A DNA stretch of 64,000 nt from DASUBN01 sp036500225 (lineage in GTDB: Bacteria; Pseudomonadota; Gammaproteobacteria; Natronospirales; REEB76), in assembly GCA_036500225.1 (NCBI GenBank), contig DASYCJ010000084.1:13881-77880 (forward strand). The letters are read 5' to 3'. The notes below the pieces were generated by a model that was not told where the DNA came from, searched no databases, and worked only from the letters and a program-made list of their open reading frames with translations. Position numbers and translations under genes: made by a program. Of the stretch, positions 26,401-34,804 are shown one piece after another. Numbering within the stretch: the first letter of the stretch is position 1; every line of letters starts with the position of its first letter.

Positions 26401-26974
26401 GCGGGTCTATAGCCGCCCGCGCAGCGTCACCATCTCCGGACTGTTGATCGGCATCCGCAAGAAGGGCAACCGGGTGATCCTCAACCTCGACGACAACACC
26501 GGCCGCCTGGAGGTGGTGTTCTTCGAGGACGGCTTCATCAAGTTCAAGAACGTGGCGCAGAAGGACCGCATCCTGGTGGTGGAGGGGAACTTCAGCTACG
26601 ACGAGTTCAACCGGGCCTGGCGCATCAACAAGGTCAAGGACATGTATGACTTGGAGGTGCTGAGACAGCGGCGCCTGGCACGCCTGGAGATCACCCTGGA
26701 CAAGCAGCGCCTGGACCGTACTTTCATCCAGGCCTTGCAGAAGGCCCTCAAGCAGGATCGGGACGGGCGCGTGGCCATACGCATCCAGGTCAAGTCCGAA
26801 GAACAGGGACTGAAGGTGCTGACACCGCTGCCGAACCTTGATAACTGGCGCATCCAGCCCTCCGAAGCCCTGATCCGGAGCCTCGATGGGCTCTTGGGCC
26901 CGGATGAACTGACCCTGATCTATGCCCCCCGGTCTGCGGCCAGCGCCGCTGCCTACGAGCCGGCTTACGCCTGA
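23414..26974 (+). CDS. dnaE: DNA polymerase III alpha subunit
   Basis: Replicative polymerase catalytic subunit. From GTG 23414 it has 1186 residues, the DnaE1 length (E. coli 1160). N-terminal PHP domain (FVHLRLHTEYSLADSVI), polymerase core with GPGRGSGAGSLVAW and the catalytic Asp pair in MPDFDVDFCMEGRDRV, HAGGVVIAP and the third Asp in VKFDFLGLRTL, then the helix-hairpin-helix and OB-fold regions (VTISGLLIGIRKKGN). The start overlaps the rnhB stop; a longer frame from 23354 is not supported by homology. Confidence 0.97.
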   Translation: MNPRFVHLRLHTEYSLADSVIRVPELMQAVKAAGMPAVSLSDQSNLFALIKFYEEAQDAGLKPIVGADLHVREGDNGESALITLLCCDHAGYLNLSALITRSYLEGQKRGRPLLEREWFTGRSSGLIALSGGRDGDVGKALLAGREAEAHTRLAAWRGLFPDRFYMELQRTGRDQEGEYLESAVRMAAGAGVPVVATNDVRFLTADDFEAHEARVCIQEGRVLDDPRRPRLYSQQQYLKTPTEMAELFSDLPEALENSVEIAKRCNLKLELGKNYLPAFPVPEGHTTESFLRAEAERGLKPRLAKVLAKAGARREETEQTYKSRLDLELGVIGGMGFPGYFLIVADFIYWARHHGVPVGPGRGSGAGSLVAWCLGITDLDPIEHDLLFERFLNPERVSMPDFDVDFCMEGRDRVIDYVSDRYGHARVSQIITYGSMAARAVVRDVGRVLGHPYGYVDKIAKLIPMELEITLDKALADVSELAQLYESDDELHQLIDLAKRLEGLARNAGKHAGGVVIAPTELTDFTPLYVEAGGHHPVTQLDKDDVEAVGLVKFDFLGLRTLTIIDWAVRTINQQRAQAGEPPLDMGALPMDDTATYGLLKRCQTTAVFQLESRGMRDLIGRLRPDRFEDIVALVALFRPGPLQSGMVDDFINRKHGVQKVDYPHPKLEPVLRPTYGVILYQEQVMQIAQVLAGYTLGGADLLRRAMGKKKPEEMAKQRSIFTEGAIKNGVDGALATHIFDLMEKFAGYGFNKSHSAAYAVLSYQTAWLKAHYPAEFMAAVLSSDMDHTDSVVGFIHECRQIDINILAPQVNHSEYKFTAADSQTIRYGLGAIKGVGLAAIEGLLVERQTNGPFKDLDDLCRRMDLQKVNKRVLEAMTRAGALDGLGPNRATLMARLPEALAAAQQQTRASEAGQNDMFGVAAAASPAADQPAVVTPSLPDWDEAERLRNENETLGLYLTGHPINRYKRELQQAFGETTLGDLISESPPAPSGNGERVYSRPRSVTISGLLIGIRKKGNRVILNLDDNTGRLEVVFFEDGFIKFKNVAQKDRILVVEGNFSYDEFNRAWRINKVKDMYDLEVLRQRRLARLEITLDKQRLDRTFIQALQKALKQDRDGRVAIRIQVKSEEQGLKVLTPLPNLDNWRIQPSEALIRSLDGLLGPDELTLIYAPRSAASAAAYEPAYA

Positions 26975-27043
26975 GTCTATCGGGCTTGCCCGCAAAGCCT
27001 ACAACCGGTAACGTTTACAGTCTCTTGGGATAAACTTCAGAGA

Positions 27044-28000
27044 ATGAACCTCAACTTCCTCGAATTCGAACAGCCCATCGCCGAACTTGAAGCCAAGATC
27101 GAGGAGCTGCGTTTCGTCGGTGACGAGTCGGCCATCAGCATCACTGATGAGATCGAGCGCCTGCAGGCCAAGAGCCGTGCCCTGACCGAGAACATCTTCT
27201 CCAACCTGTCTGCTTGGCAGGTGGCCCAGTTGGCGCGGCATCCCCAGCGTCCCTATACCCTGGACTACGTCCAGCGCGTCTTCACCGACTTCGAGGAGCT
27301 GAAGGGCGACCGGGCCTATGCCGACGACCCGGCCATGGTCTGCGGCGTGGCGCGCCTGGACGGGCGGCCGGTGGCGGTGATCGGCGAACAGAAGGGCCGC
27401 GATACCAAAGAGAAGATCCGTCGTAACTTCGGCATGCCCCGCCCCGAGGGCTACCGCAAGGCACTACGCATCATGAAGCTGGCGGAGCGCTTCCGCCTGC
27501 CTATCTTCACCTTCATCGACACTCCCGGCGCCTATCCGGGCGTAGGGGCCGAGGAACGGGGCCAGAGCGAGGCCATCGCCCGTAACCTGTTCGAGATGTC
27601 CACCCTCAAGGTGCCCATCATCTGCACTGTGATCGGCGAGGGTGGTTCCGGCGGCGCGCTGGCCATCGGTGTGGGTGACCGGGTCTTGATGCTGCAGTAC
27701 AGCATCTATTCCGTAATCTCGCCGGAAGGCTGCGCCTCGATCCTGTGGAAGAGCGCCGACAAGGCCTCTGACGCGGCCGAGGCCATGGGCATCACCGCAG
27801 AACGCATCAAGAGCCTGGGGCTCATCGACCTGGTGTTGAAGGAGCCGCTGGGCGGCGCGCACCGGGATGTGGATGCCATGGCGGCCGCGGTCAAGAAAGG
27901 CCTCTTGGACAACCTGGCGCGCCTGGACAGTCTCTCCGCCGAAGAGCTGGTGGAAGCCCGTTACAAGCGCTTCACCTCCTTCGGCAGCTATAAAGAGTGA
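27044..28000 (+). CDS. accA: Acetyl-CoA carboxylase carboxyltransferase alpha subunit
   Basis: Subunit of the carboxyltransferase that, with AccD, makes malonyl-CoA. It has 318 residues with the N-terminal helix (FLEFEQPIAELEAKIEELR), EQKGRDTKEKIRRNFGMP, DTPGAYPGVGAEERGQSEAI and GEGGSGGALAIGVGDRV. It follows dnaE after 69 bases containing a small CGGGC-TT-GCCCG hairpin (26981-26992) that lacks a T-run. Confidence 0.97.
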   Translation: MNLNFLEFEQPIAELEAKIEELRFVGDESAISITDEIERLQAKSRALTENIFSNLSAWQVAQLARHPQRPYTLDYVQRVFTDFEELKGDRAYADDPAMVCGVARLDGRPVAVIGEQKGRDTKEKIRRNFGMPRPEGYRKALRIMKLAERFRLPIFTFIDTPGAYPGVGAEERGQSEAIARNLFEMSTLKVPIICTVIGEGGSGGALAIGVGDRVLMLQYSIYSVISPEGCASILWKSADKASDAAEAMGITAERIKSLGLIDLVLKEPLGGAHRDVDAMAAAVKKGLLDNLARLDSLSAEELVEARYKRFTSFGSYKE

Positions 28001-28030
28001 CCGGAGTCTAAGGCTCCGGCCCGATCCCTC

Positions 28031-29368
28031 GTGGCTTTCTCGTCTTCCGCACTCCTGGACCACCTGCTGAGCTTCCCGCCAGCGGGGCGGTATCACGTGG
28101 CACTGAGCGGCGGCCTGGATTCCTCCGTGCTGCTTAGAGCCTGCGTGGAGATCAGGGCCAAGCTGCCCGGCGAGCTCTCCGCCGTGCATGTGGATCATAA
28201 CCTGCAAGCAGATTCCGCCGCCTGGTCGGAGCACTGCCAACGTCTCTGCAGCGCGCTGGACGTGTCGCTCGAAGCCTTGAGCGTGATGGTGGATCCAGCG
28301 CCCGGTGCGAGCCTCGAAGCTGCTGCCCGGGATGCGCGTTACGAAGCCTTCCGCGACCTCATGCGACCCGGCGACGCGTTGCTCCTGGCCCAGCATGCAG
28401 ATGACCAGGCCGAGACCTTCCTGCTGCAAGCCTTGCGTGGTGCGGGCGTGCGGGGTCTCTCGGCCATGCCGGTGTGCGCCGAGTTCGAAGGTGGGCATCT
28501 GCTCCGGCCGTTGCTGGCCTACACTCGCGTCGAACTGGAAGCCTGGGCCACGGCCCAGGGCCTTAGCTGGATCGAGGACCCGAGCAATGCGGACCGGGAC
28601 TTCGACCGGAACTATCTCCGCCACGAAGTCATGCCGCTGCTCAAGCACCGTTGGCCTGCCGTGGCCACTACATTGTCCCGTGCGGCAGGGCACAGCGCCG
28701 AGGCGGAGAGGGTCTTGCAGGCCCTGGCTGCTGAGGATTGGCAGCGTTACAGTTCGGGAGAGACATTGCCGGCGCGAGCTCTGGAAGAGCTCCCGGAGCC
28801 CCGTGCCCGGCAACTCTTGCGCCATTGGTTGCGCTGGCGCGGCCTGCCGCTGCCGCCGTCCCACAAGTTGAGCGAGATCCTGTCCCAGGCGAGTGCCGGG
28901 GAGGATCGCAATCCCTGCGTGGATTGGCAGGGGGCCGAGGTGCGTCGCTATGACGGGCAGTTATATGCCCTGAAACCCCTACCGCCGACCCCCCAGGCCT
29001 TCCAGCTCAAGCCTGGGGTCTTCGAGTCCCTGGGTGCCGGCCTGGGGGAGTTGGGCTTGGTGCCGGCAGCGGGTGAGGGCGTACGCGCCGTGCTCTGTGG
29101 CCCAATGGGCCTCAGGGTCACCTTCCGCAGTGGCGGCGAGTCCTGCCGGCCCGCGGGCCATGTCCACGGCCGCCCCCTCAAGAAATGGCTGCAGGAGATG
29201 CGTGTCTTCCCCTGGCTGCGGGACAGGCTGCCGCTGGTATATTCCGATGCAGGCGCCGGAGGAGAATTGCTGGCGGTGGCGGGGCTCTTCACCTGCGAAC
29301 CCCACACTGCGCGAGCCGGCGAAGCGGGTTTGCGCATCGAATGGCGCGAACATCCGCCATTGCACTGA
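28031..29368 (+). CDS. tilS: tRNA(Ile)-lysidine synthase
   Basis: Modifies C34 of the CAU-anticodon tRNA-Ile to lysidine so that it reads AUA. It has 445 residues: PP-loop ATP-binding motif LSGGLDSSVLL near residue 25, AVHVDHNLQ, QHADDQAETFLL, then TilS substrate-binding domain and C-terminal TilS_C domain (VTFRSGGESC, KKWLQEMRVFPWLRDRLPL). The start is GTG 28031. Confidence 0.94.
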   Translation: MAFSSSALLDHLLSFPPAGRYHVALSGGLDSSVLLRACVEIRAKLPGELSAVHVDHNLQADSAAWSEHCQRLCSALDVSLEALSVMVDPAPGASLEAAARDARYEAFRDLMRPGDALLLAQHADDQAETFLLQALRGAGVRGLSAMPVCAEFEGGHLLRPLLAYTRVELEAWATAQGLSWIEDPSNADRDFDRNYLRHEVMPLLKHRWPAVATTLSRAAGHSAEAERVLQALAAEDWQRYSSGETLPARALEELPEPRARQLLRHWLRWRGLPLPPSHKLSEILSQASAGEDRNPCVDWQGAEVRRYDGQLYALKPLPPTPQAFQLKPGVFESLGAGLGELGLVPAAGEGVRAVLCGPMGLRVTFRSGGESCRPAGHVHGRPLKKWLQEMRVFPWLRDRLPLVYSDAGAGGELLAVAGLFTCEPHTARAGEAGLRIEWREHPPLH

Positions 29369-29493
29369 GGCCTTGAGGTTTTTCCGCGGAAATCCGCGTC
29401 CTGTCGTACATAAGCTTTTCGCGGCAGGGGGCTTCTGATATTCTGTCTTCCCGATTCCGCAGTGCCGTCCCGGCACCGCGTCGGGAGCTCCAG
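29369..29493 (+). promoter_or_regulatory. pyrG leader region
   Basis: 125 bases without a gene. It contains a perfect palindrome tttccgcggaaa (29381-29392), a candidate TTTTCG (29416-29421) with TATTCT (29439-29444) at 17-base spacing, and a hairpin gtgccg-tcc-cggcac (29462-29476) just before GGGAG of pyrG. The promoter call is weak. Confidence 0.3.
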
Positions 29494-31149
29494 ATGACCC
29501 AGTTTGTATTTGTCACCGGTGGTGTAGTTTCCTCATTAGGCAAGGGTATCGCCGCCGCATCCTTGGGCGCGATCCTCGAAGCCCGTGGCCTCAAGGTCAC
29601 CATGGTCAAGCTGGACCCGTACATCAACGTGGACCCGGGCACCATGAGTCCGTTCCAGCACGGTGAGGTGTTCGTCACCAACGACGGTGCCGAGACCGAC
29701 CTGGACCTGGGGCATTACGAGCGCTTCATCCGTGCCCGCATGGGCAAGAGCAACAACTTCACCACCGGCCGCATCTACGAGAGCGTGATCCGCCGCGAAC
29801 GTCGCGGAGATTACCTGGGCGGCACGGTGCAGGTGATCCCGCACATCACCGACGAGATCAAGCGCAGCATCCGCGAGGGCGCAGGCGACGCGGACGTGTG
29901 CCTGGTGGAGATCGGCGGCACCGTGGGTGACATCGAATCCCTCCCGTTCCTAGAGGCCATCCGCCAGATGGGCATGGAGATGGGGCGTGCCGGCAAGTGC
30001 GTGTACATGCACCTGACTCTGGTGCCCTATATCCCTACCTCCGGCGAGACCAAGACCAAGCCCACCCAGCATTCCGTGAAGGAGCTGCGTTCCATCGGCA
30101 TCCAGCCGGACATCCTGCTGTGCCGCGCCGCCGCGGAACTGCCCCAGGATGCGCGCCGCAAGATCGCGCTGTTCACCAACGTGGAGGAGCGCGCGGTCTT
30201 CTCCGCGCCGGACGTGGATGACATCTACAAGATCCCCCTGGTGCTGCACGAGCAGGGCCTGGACGACATCGTGGTGGATCATCTACGCATCAATGCGCGC
30301 TCCGCCAACCTCACGGAATGGCGTAAGGTGGTGGAAGCCCGCGCCAACCCTGAGGCTGCCGTGAACGTGGCCATGGTGGGCAAGTACGTGAACCTGGCGG
30401 ACGCCTACATGTCCCTGAACGAGGCGCTGCGCCACGCAGGCCTGCATACGCGCACCGCAGTGAAGATCCACTACGTAGATTCCGAGGAAGTGGCCAAGGC
30501 CGGTACTTCGATGCTGCGCGGCATGGATGCGATTCTGGTGCCTGGCGGCTTCGGCGAACGCGGCATCGAGGGCAAGATAGCTGCTGCCACCTATGCCCGC
30601 GAGAACAACATCCCTTATCTGGGCCTATGCCTCGGCATGCAGGTTGCGACCATCGACTTCGCCCGCAACGTGGTGGGGCTGAAGGGCGCTCACAGCACCG
30701 AGTTCGAGCGTAATGCGGCGAACCCGGTCATCGCCCTCATCACCGAATGGAAAGACCGCAGCGGTAATGTCGAGAAACGCGACGACAAGTCCGACATGGG
30801 CGGCACCATGCGCCTGGGCGCCCAGGAGGCGCTGCTCAAGCCCGGCACCCTGGCGCATAAGCTCTACGGAAAGGACAAGATCATGGAGCGCCATCGCCAT
30901 CGCTATGAGTTCAACAACAACTATCTCGAACAGCTGGAGAAGAAGGGCCTGGTGTTCTCGGGCCGTTCCAGTGACGGCCTGATGGAGATCGTAGAGTTGC
31001 CGGACCATCCGTTCTTCATCGCCACCCAATTCCATCCGGAGTTCACCTCCACGCCGCGTGACGGGCATCCGCTGTTCACCGGCTTCATCAAGGCAGCGCG
31101 GGCGTTCTCCCAGCAGTCCGGCCAGACCCTGAAGGCGGCCCGGGCATGA
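29494..31149 (+). CDS. pyrG: CTP synthase
   Basis: Glutamine-dependent amination of UTP to CTP; 551 residues. The N-terminal synthase domain begins FVFVTGGVVSSLGKGIAAAS and includes VKLDPYINVDPGTMSPFQHG and VEIGGTVGDIESLPFLEA. The C-terminal glutaminase has Cys in YLGLCLGMQ and the His/Glu pair in TQFHPEFTS. The pyrG-kdsA-eno-ftsB-ispD order is conserved in gammaproteobacteria. Confidence 0.98.
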   Translation: MTQFVFVTGGVVSSLGKGIAAASLGAILEARGLKVTMVKLDPYINVDPGTMSPFQHGEVFVTNDGAETDLDLGHYERFIRARMGKSNNFTTGRIYESVIRRERRGDYLGGTVQVIPHITDEIKRSIREGAGDADVCLVEIGGTVGDIESLPFLEAIRQMGMEMGRAGKCVYMHLTLVPYIPTSGETKTKPTQHSVKELRSIGIQPDILLCRAAAELPQDARRKIALFTNVEERAVFSAPDVDDIYKIPLVLHEQGLDDIVVDHLRINARSANLTEWRKVVEARANPEAAVNVAMVGKYVNLADAYMSLNEALRHAGLHTRTAVKIHYVDSEEVAKAGTSMLRGMDAILVPGGFGERGIEGKIAAATYARENNIPYLGLCLGMQVATIDFARNVVGLKGAHSTEFERNAANPVIALITEWKDRSGNVEKRDDKSDMGGTMRLGAQEALLKPGTLAHKLYGKDKIMERHRHRYEFNNNYLEQLEKKGLVFSGRSSDGLMEIVELPDHPFFIATQFHPEFTSTPRDGHPLFTGFIKAARAFSQQSGQTLKAARA

Positions 31150-31979
31150 AGCTGTGCGGGTTCGAAGCGGGCCCCGACAAACCGTTCTTCCTCATCGCCG
31201 GTCCTGACACTCTCGAGAGCGAGCAACTCGCCCTCGACGTAGCCGGCCATCTCAAGGAAGTCACGGCCAAGCTCAAGATCCCCTATATCTTCAAGGGCTC
31301 CTTCGACAAGGCCAACCGTACTTCCGGCAAGAGTTATCGTGGCCCCGGCATGGAAGAGGGTCTGCGCATCCACGCCAAGGTGCAGAAGCAGATCGGCGTG
31401 CCGGTGTTGACCGACGTGCACGAAGACACGGACATGGAAGCGGTGGCCGCGGTGGTGGACGTGATCCAGACCCCGGCCTTCCTCTGTCGCCAGACCAACT
31501 TCATCCAGCGGGCAGCGCGCACCGGCAAGCCCATCAACATCAAGAAGGGCCAGTTCCTGTCTCCTTGGGAGATGCAGAACGTGGTGGACAAGGCCAAGGC
31601 CACCGACAACCAGAACATCCTGGTCTGTGAGCGTGGCTTCAGCTTCGGCTACAACAACCTGGTGGTGGACATGCGCGGCCTCGCGGTCATGCGCGGCACC
31701 GGTTGTCCGGTGGTGTTCGACGCCACCCATTCCGTACAGCTCCCAGGCGGCCAGGGCGGCAGCTCCGGCGGCCAGCGCGAGCACATCTCGGTGTTGGCGC
31801 GTGCCGCCATCGGCGCCGGCGTCTCGGGCGTGTTCATGGAGACCCATCCGGATCCGGACAAGGCCCTCTGCGACGGCCCGAATTCAATGAAGCTCGCCGA
31901 CATGGCCGCGCTTCTCGAGACCTTGAAGGAACTGGACCTGGCGGTGAAACGCCGACCTTACCTGGAAGACAGACTCTGA
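31146..31979 (+). CDS. kdsA: 3-deoxy-D-manno-octulosonate 8-phosphate synthase
   Basis: Condenses arabinose 5-phosphate and phosphoenolpyruvate into Kdo-8-P for the LPS inner core. It has 277 residues with IAGPDTLESEQLALDVA (usually AGPCVIES; the Cys position is Asp here, which is unremarkable because catalysis does not use it in the metal-independent class), FKGSFDKANRTS, TDVHE, IQTPAFLCRQT, and DATHSVQLPGG. The ATG overlaps the pyrG stop. Confidence 0.96.
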   Translation: MKLCGFEAGPDKPFFLIAGPDTLESEQLALDVAGHLKEVTAKLKIPYIFKGSFDKANRTSGKSYRGPGMEEGLRIHAKVQKQIGVPVLTDVHEDTDMEAVAAVVDVIQTPAFLCRQTNFIQRAARTGKPINIKKGQFLSPWEMQNVVDKAKATDNQNILVCERGFSFGYNNLVVDMRGLAVMRGTGCPVVFDATHSVQLPGGQGGSSGGQREHISVLARAAIGAGVSGVFMETHPDPDKALCDGPNSMKLADMAALLETLKELDLAVKRRPYLEDRL

Positions 31980-32008
31980 TCCTCACTATCTAAGGAAGAT
32001 GGCTGCCC

Positions 32009-33301
32009 ATGGCGAAGATCACCGACATCCGTGCCCGCGAGATCATCGACTCCCGGGGTAATCCCACTGTAGAAGCAGACGTATTGCTGGACAGCGGCCA
32101 TTGGGGCCGCGCCGCGGTGCCGTCAGGCGCATCCACCGGTAAGCGCGAAGCGGTGGAACTGCGGGACGGCGACAAGAACCGTTATGGCGGCAAGGGTGTC
32201 AGGAAGGCCGTCGCCAACGTGCAAGGGCCGATCCGCAAGAAGCTCAAGGGCTTCAAAGCCGTGGACCAGAAGAAGCTGGACCAGGCTCTCATCGATTTGG
32301 ACGGCACCGAGAACAAGGGCCGCTTGGGTGCCAACGCCATACTCGCGGTGTCCCTGGCCAACGCGCGCGCCGCTGCCAACGAGCAGGACTTGGCCCTATA
32401 CGAGTACCTGGGTGGCAGCCGCGCCAACACGCTGCCGGTGCCCATGATGAACATCATCAACGGTGGTGCCCACGCGGACAATAACGTAGACATCCAGGAG
32501 TTCATGATCCTGCCGGTCGGCGCGCCTGACTTCGCCGAGGCGCTGCGTTACGGCGCCGAAGTGTTCCATACCTTGAAGAAGGTGCTGCACGAGCGCGGCC
32601 TCAACACCGCTGTGGGCGACGAGGGCGGCTTCGCCCCGGACCTGCCATCAAACGAAGCGGCGCTCATGGCCATCATGGAAGCCATCGACCGGGCTGGCTA
32701 CAAGGCCGGCAAGGATATCGTGCTGGGCCTCGATGCCGCCAGCAGCGAGTTCTACAAGGACGGTCGCTATCACCTGGAATCGGAGCGCCGTCAGTACGGC
32801 TCTGCTGAGTTCGCGGATTACCTGGCGGACCTGGCCCGCAAGTTCCCGATCGTGACCATCGAAGATGGTATGGCGGAGGATGACTGGCAGGGCTGGAAGA
32901 TCCTCACCGACAAGCTCGGCAAGCAAGTACAGCTGGTGGGTGACGACCTGTTCGTCACCAACACCAAGATCCTCAAGGAAGGCATCGACAAGGGTGTCGC
33001 CAACTCCATCCTCATCAAGGTGAACCAGATCGGCACCTTGACCGAGACAGTAGCCGCCATCGACATGGCCGTGAAGGCCGGCTACACCGCGGTGGTGTCG
33101 CATCGCTCCGGGGAGACCGAGGATTCCACCATCGCTGACATCGCCGTGGGCAGCAAGGCGACTCAGATCAAGACCGGTTCCCTGTCGCGCTCCGATCGCC
33201 TCGCCAAGTACAACCAGCTCTTGCGCATCCAGGAGAGTCTGGGTGGTAAGGCGCGTTATCACGGCAGACGGGCGTTCCCCGCTGGGATCGGTAGCCGGTG
33301 A
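32009..33301 (+). CDS. eno: Enolase
   Basis: Interconverts 2-phosphoglycerate and phosphoenolpyruvate; 430 residues. Signature motifs: DSRGNPTVEADV, SGASTGKREAVELRDGD, MMNIINGGAHADNNVDIQEF, GDEGGFAPDL, DDLFVTN and SHRSGETEDSTIADIAVG. AAGGAAG lies about ten bases before the ATG, consistent with strong expression. The stop overlaps the ftsB GTG. Confidence 0.98.
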   Translation: MAKITDIRAREIIDSRGNPTVEADVLLDSGHWGRAAVPSGASTGKREAVELRDGDKNRYGGKGVRKAVANVQGPIRKKLKGFKAVDQKKLDQALIDLDGTENKGRLGANAILAVSLANARAAANEQDLALYEYLGGSRANTLPVPMMNIINGGAHADNNVDIQEFMILPVGAPDFAEALRYGAEVFHTLKKVLHERGLNTAVGDEGGFAPDLPSNEAALMAIMEAIDRAGYKAGKDIVLGLDAASSEFYKDGRYHLESERRQYGSAEFADYLADLARKFPIVTIEDGMAEDDWQGWKILTDKLGKQVQLVGDDLFVTNTKILKEGIDKGVANSILIKVNQIGTLTETVAAIDMAVKAGYTAVVSHRSGETEDSTIADIAVGSKATQIKTGSLSRSDRLAKYNQLLRIQESLGGKARYHGRRAFPAGIGSR

Positions 33302-33621
33302 ACATCGCCGGCCGCTTCGGTTGGAAGCGGCTGGTGCCGCTGCTGCTGTTGCTGCTGCTGATCCTGTTCCAGTTCCAGCTCTGGTTCGGCATCGGTAACG
33401 TGCCATCCGCCATGCGCCTGAAAAGCCAGGTGGAGACCCAGGCCGCAGAGAACGCTGCCCTCACCAAACGCAACGCAGCCTTGGAGGCGGAAGTGAACGA
33501 CCTCAAGGGCGGGCAAGCGGCCATCGAAGAGCGGGCCCGTGCCGAACTCGGCATGGTGAAGAAGGGTGAGACCTTCTATCAGATCGTGCAGGTGCCCGCG
33601 CCTGCCACCAAGGCCCATTGA
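33298..33621 (+). CDS. ftsB: Cell division protein FtsB
   Basis: Small bitopic divisome protein that forms a complex with FtsL and FtsQ. It has 107 residues: short N-terminus, one Leu-rich membrane helix (about 12-28), a periplasmic coiled coil (about 38-75; ENAALTKRNAALEAEVNDLK) and the conserved ERARAELGMVKKGETFYQ. GTG start overlaps the eno TGA, so a low-level division protein is coupled to a highly translated gene. Confidence 0.94.
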   Translation: MNIAGRFGWKRLVPLLLLLLLILFQFQLWFGIGNVPSAMRLKSQVETQAAENAALTKRNAALEAEVNDLKGGQAAIEERARAELGMVKKGETFYQIVQVPAPATKAH

Positions 33622-33623
33622 AC

Positions 33624-34334
33624 ATGGACCAGCGCTATTGGGCGGTGATACCCGCTGCCGGCAGTGGCATGCGCATGGGCAGCTCCATACCCAAGCAATA
33701 TCTGTCCCTTGGCGGCCGCACCGTCATCGAGCGAGTGTTGGATGTGCTGCTGGCGGAGCCGGCCATCGCCGGCGTCACGGTGGCAGTGGCGGCGGACGAT
33801 CCCTATTGGCAGCGTTACCTGCCCGGCACGCATGCCAAGCCGGTGCGCATCGCCTCCGGCGGCGAGACCCGCGCCCATACGGTGCTGAACGCCTTGCTCA
33901 CCCTGGATGAGGAGCTGGAAGAGAAAGACTGGGTGCTGGTGCATGATGCGGCGCGTCCTTGCTTGCATCCCCGGGACATCTCTTCGCTGTTGCACACCTT
34001 CGGCGATGACCCGGTCGGCGGCATCCTGGCGGTGCCGGTCGCTGATACCTTGAAGAGGGTGGACGAGGACCGCATAGTGGCTGGCACGACTGATAGGGCT
34101 GAACTCTGGCGTGCGTTCACGCCGCAGATGTTCCGCTACAAGCTGCTCAAAGACTCCCTGCAGGCGGCCTTAGCTGCCGGCGAGGCGCCCAGCGACGAAG
34201 CGGCCGCCGTGGAGCGCCTGCACCACTCCGTGAGAGTGTTGGAAGGGCGCAGCGACAACATCAAGATCACACGACCTGACGATATCGCGCTGGCGGAGGC
34301 CATCCTCGCACACCGCGCTGGAGAGAAGACATGA
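33624..34334 (+). CDS. ispD: 2-C-methyl-D-erythritol 4-phosphate cytidylyltransferase
   Basis: MEP-pathway enzyme forming CDP-methylerythritol; 236 residues. Nucleotide-binding AVIPAAGSGMRMGSSIPKQY, VLVHDAARPCL and KITRPDDIALAE are typical. ATG 33624 is chosen two bases after the ftsB stop; a TTG at 33618 that overlaps the ftsB stop is possible. Its own stop overlaps ispF. Confidence 0.95.
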   Translation: MDQRYWAVIPAAGSGMRMGSSIPKQYLSLGGRTVIERVLDVLLAEPAIAGVTVAVAADDPYWQRYLPGTHAKPVRIASGGETRAHTVLNALLTLDEELEEKDWVLVHDAARPCLHPRDISSLLHTFGDDPVGGILAVPVADTLKRVDEDRIVAGTTDRAELWRAFTPQMFRYKLLKDSLQAALAAGEAPSDEAAAVERLHHSVRVLEGRSDNIKITRPDDIALAEAILAHRAGEKT

Positions 34335-34804
34335 GGATAGGCCATGGCTATGACGTGCATGCCCTCGGGCCCGGCGACCATGTGGTGCTGGGTGGAGTGC
34401 GTATCTCCTACACCAAGGGCGTGGAGGCCCATTCGGACGGAGACGTGGTGCTGCATGCCGTCTGCGATGCACTCCTGGGGGCTGCGGCCTTGGGTGACAT
34501 CGGCCGGCATTTCTCGGACACGGATGCCAAGTGGAAGGGTGCCGACAGCCGCATGCTGCTGCGAGAAGTGGTCAAACTGCTGGCGGGGAAGAAACTCAGG
34601 CCCTCTCAGGTGGATGTGAGCGTGATCGCTGAAGCCCCTAAGCTCAGCGGTCATATCCCAGCCATGTGTGGGAACCTGGCGGCGGATTTGGGTCTGTTGG
34701 CGGACCGGGTCAACGTGAAAGCCACCACTAACGAAGGTCTGGGCGCCATCGGCAAGGGCGAGGGCATCGCAGCTCATGCCGTAGCGTTGCTCGAAGACAT
34801 CTGA
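34331..34804 (+). CDS. ispF: 2-C-methyl-D-erythritol 2,4-cyclodiphosphate synthase
   Basis: Trimeric zinc enzyme of the MEP pathway, 157 residues. Zinc ligands are in RIGHGYDVHAL and HSDGDVVLHAVCDALLGAA; substrate-binding DIGRHFSDTD and the C-terminal ATTNEGLGAIGKGEGIAAHA are present. ATGA overlap with ispD and TGATG overlap with truD. Confidence 0.97.
   Translation: MRIGHGYDVHALGPGDHVVLGGVRISYTKGVEAHSDGDVVLHAVCDALLGAAALGDIGRHFSDTDAKWKGADSRMLLREVVKLLAGKKLRPSQVDVSVIAEAPKLSGHIPAMCGNLAADLGLLADRVNVKATTNEGLGAIGKGEGIAAHAVALLEDI

Noticed and set aside
26981..26992. dnaE terminator hairpin CGGGC-TT-GCCCG
   Set aside because: The stem is short, the loop is two bases and no T-run follows; accA starts soon after.
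31146..31979. KdsA with a lost active-site Cys (AGPDTLES)
   Set aside because: The Cys ligand matters only in metal-dependent KdsA; metal-independent enzymes have another residue in that region, and the rest of the protein is intact.
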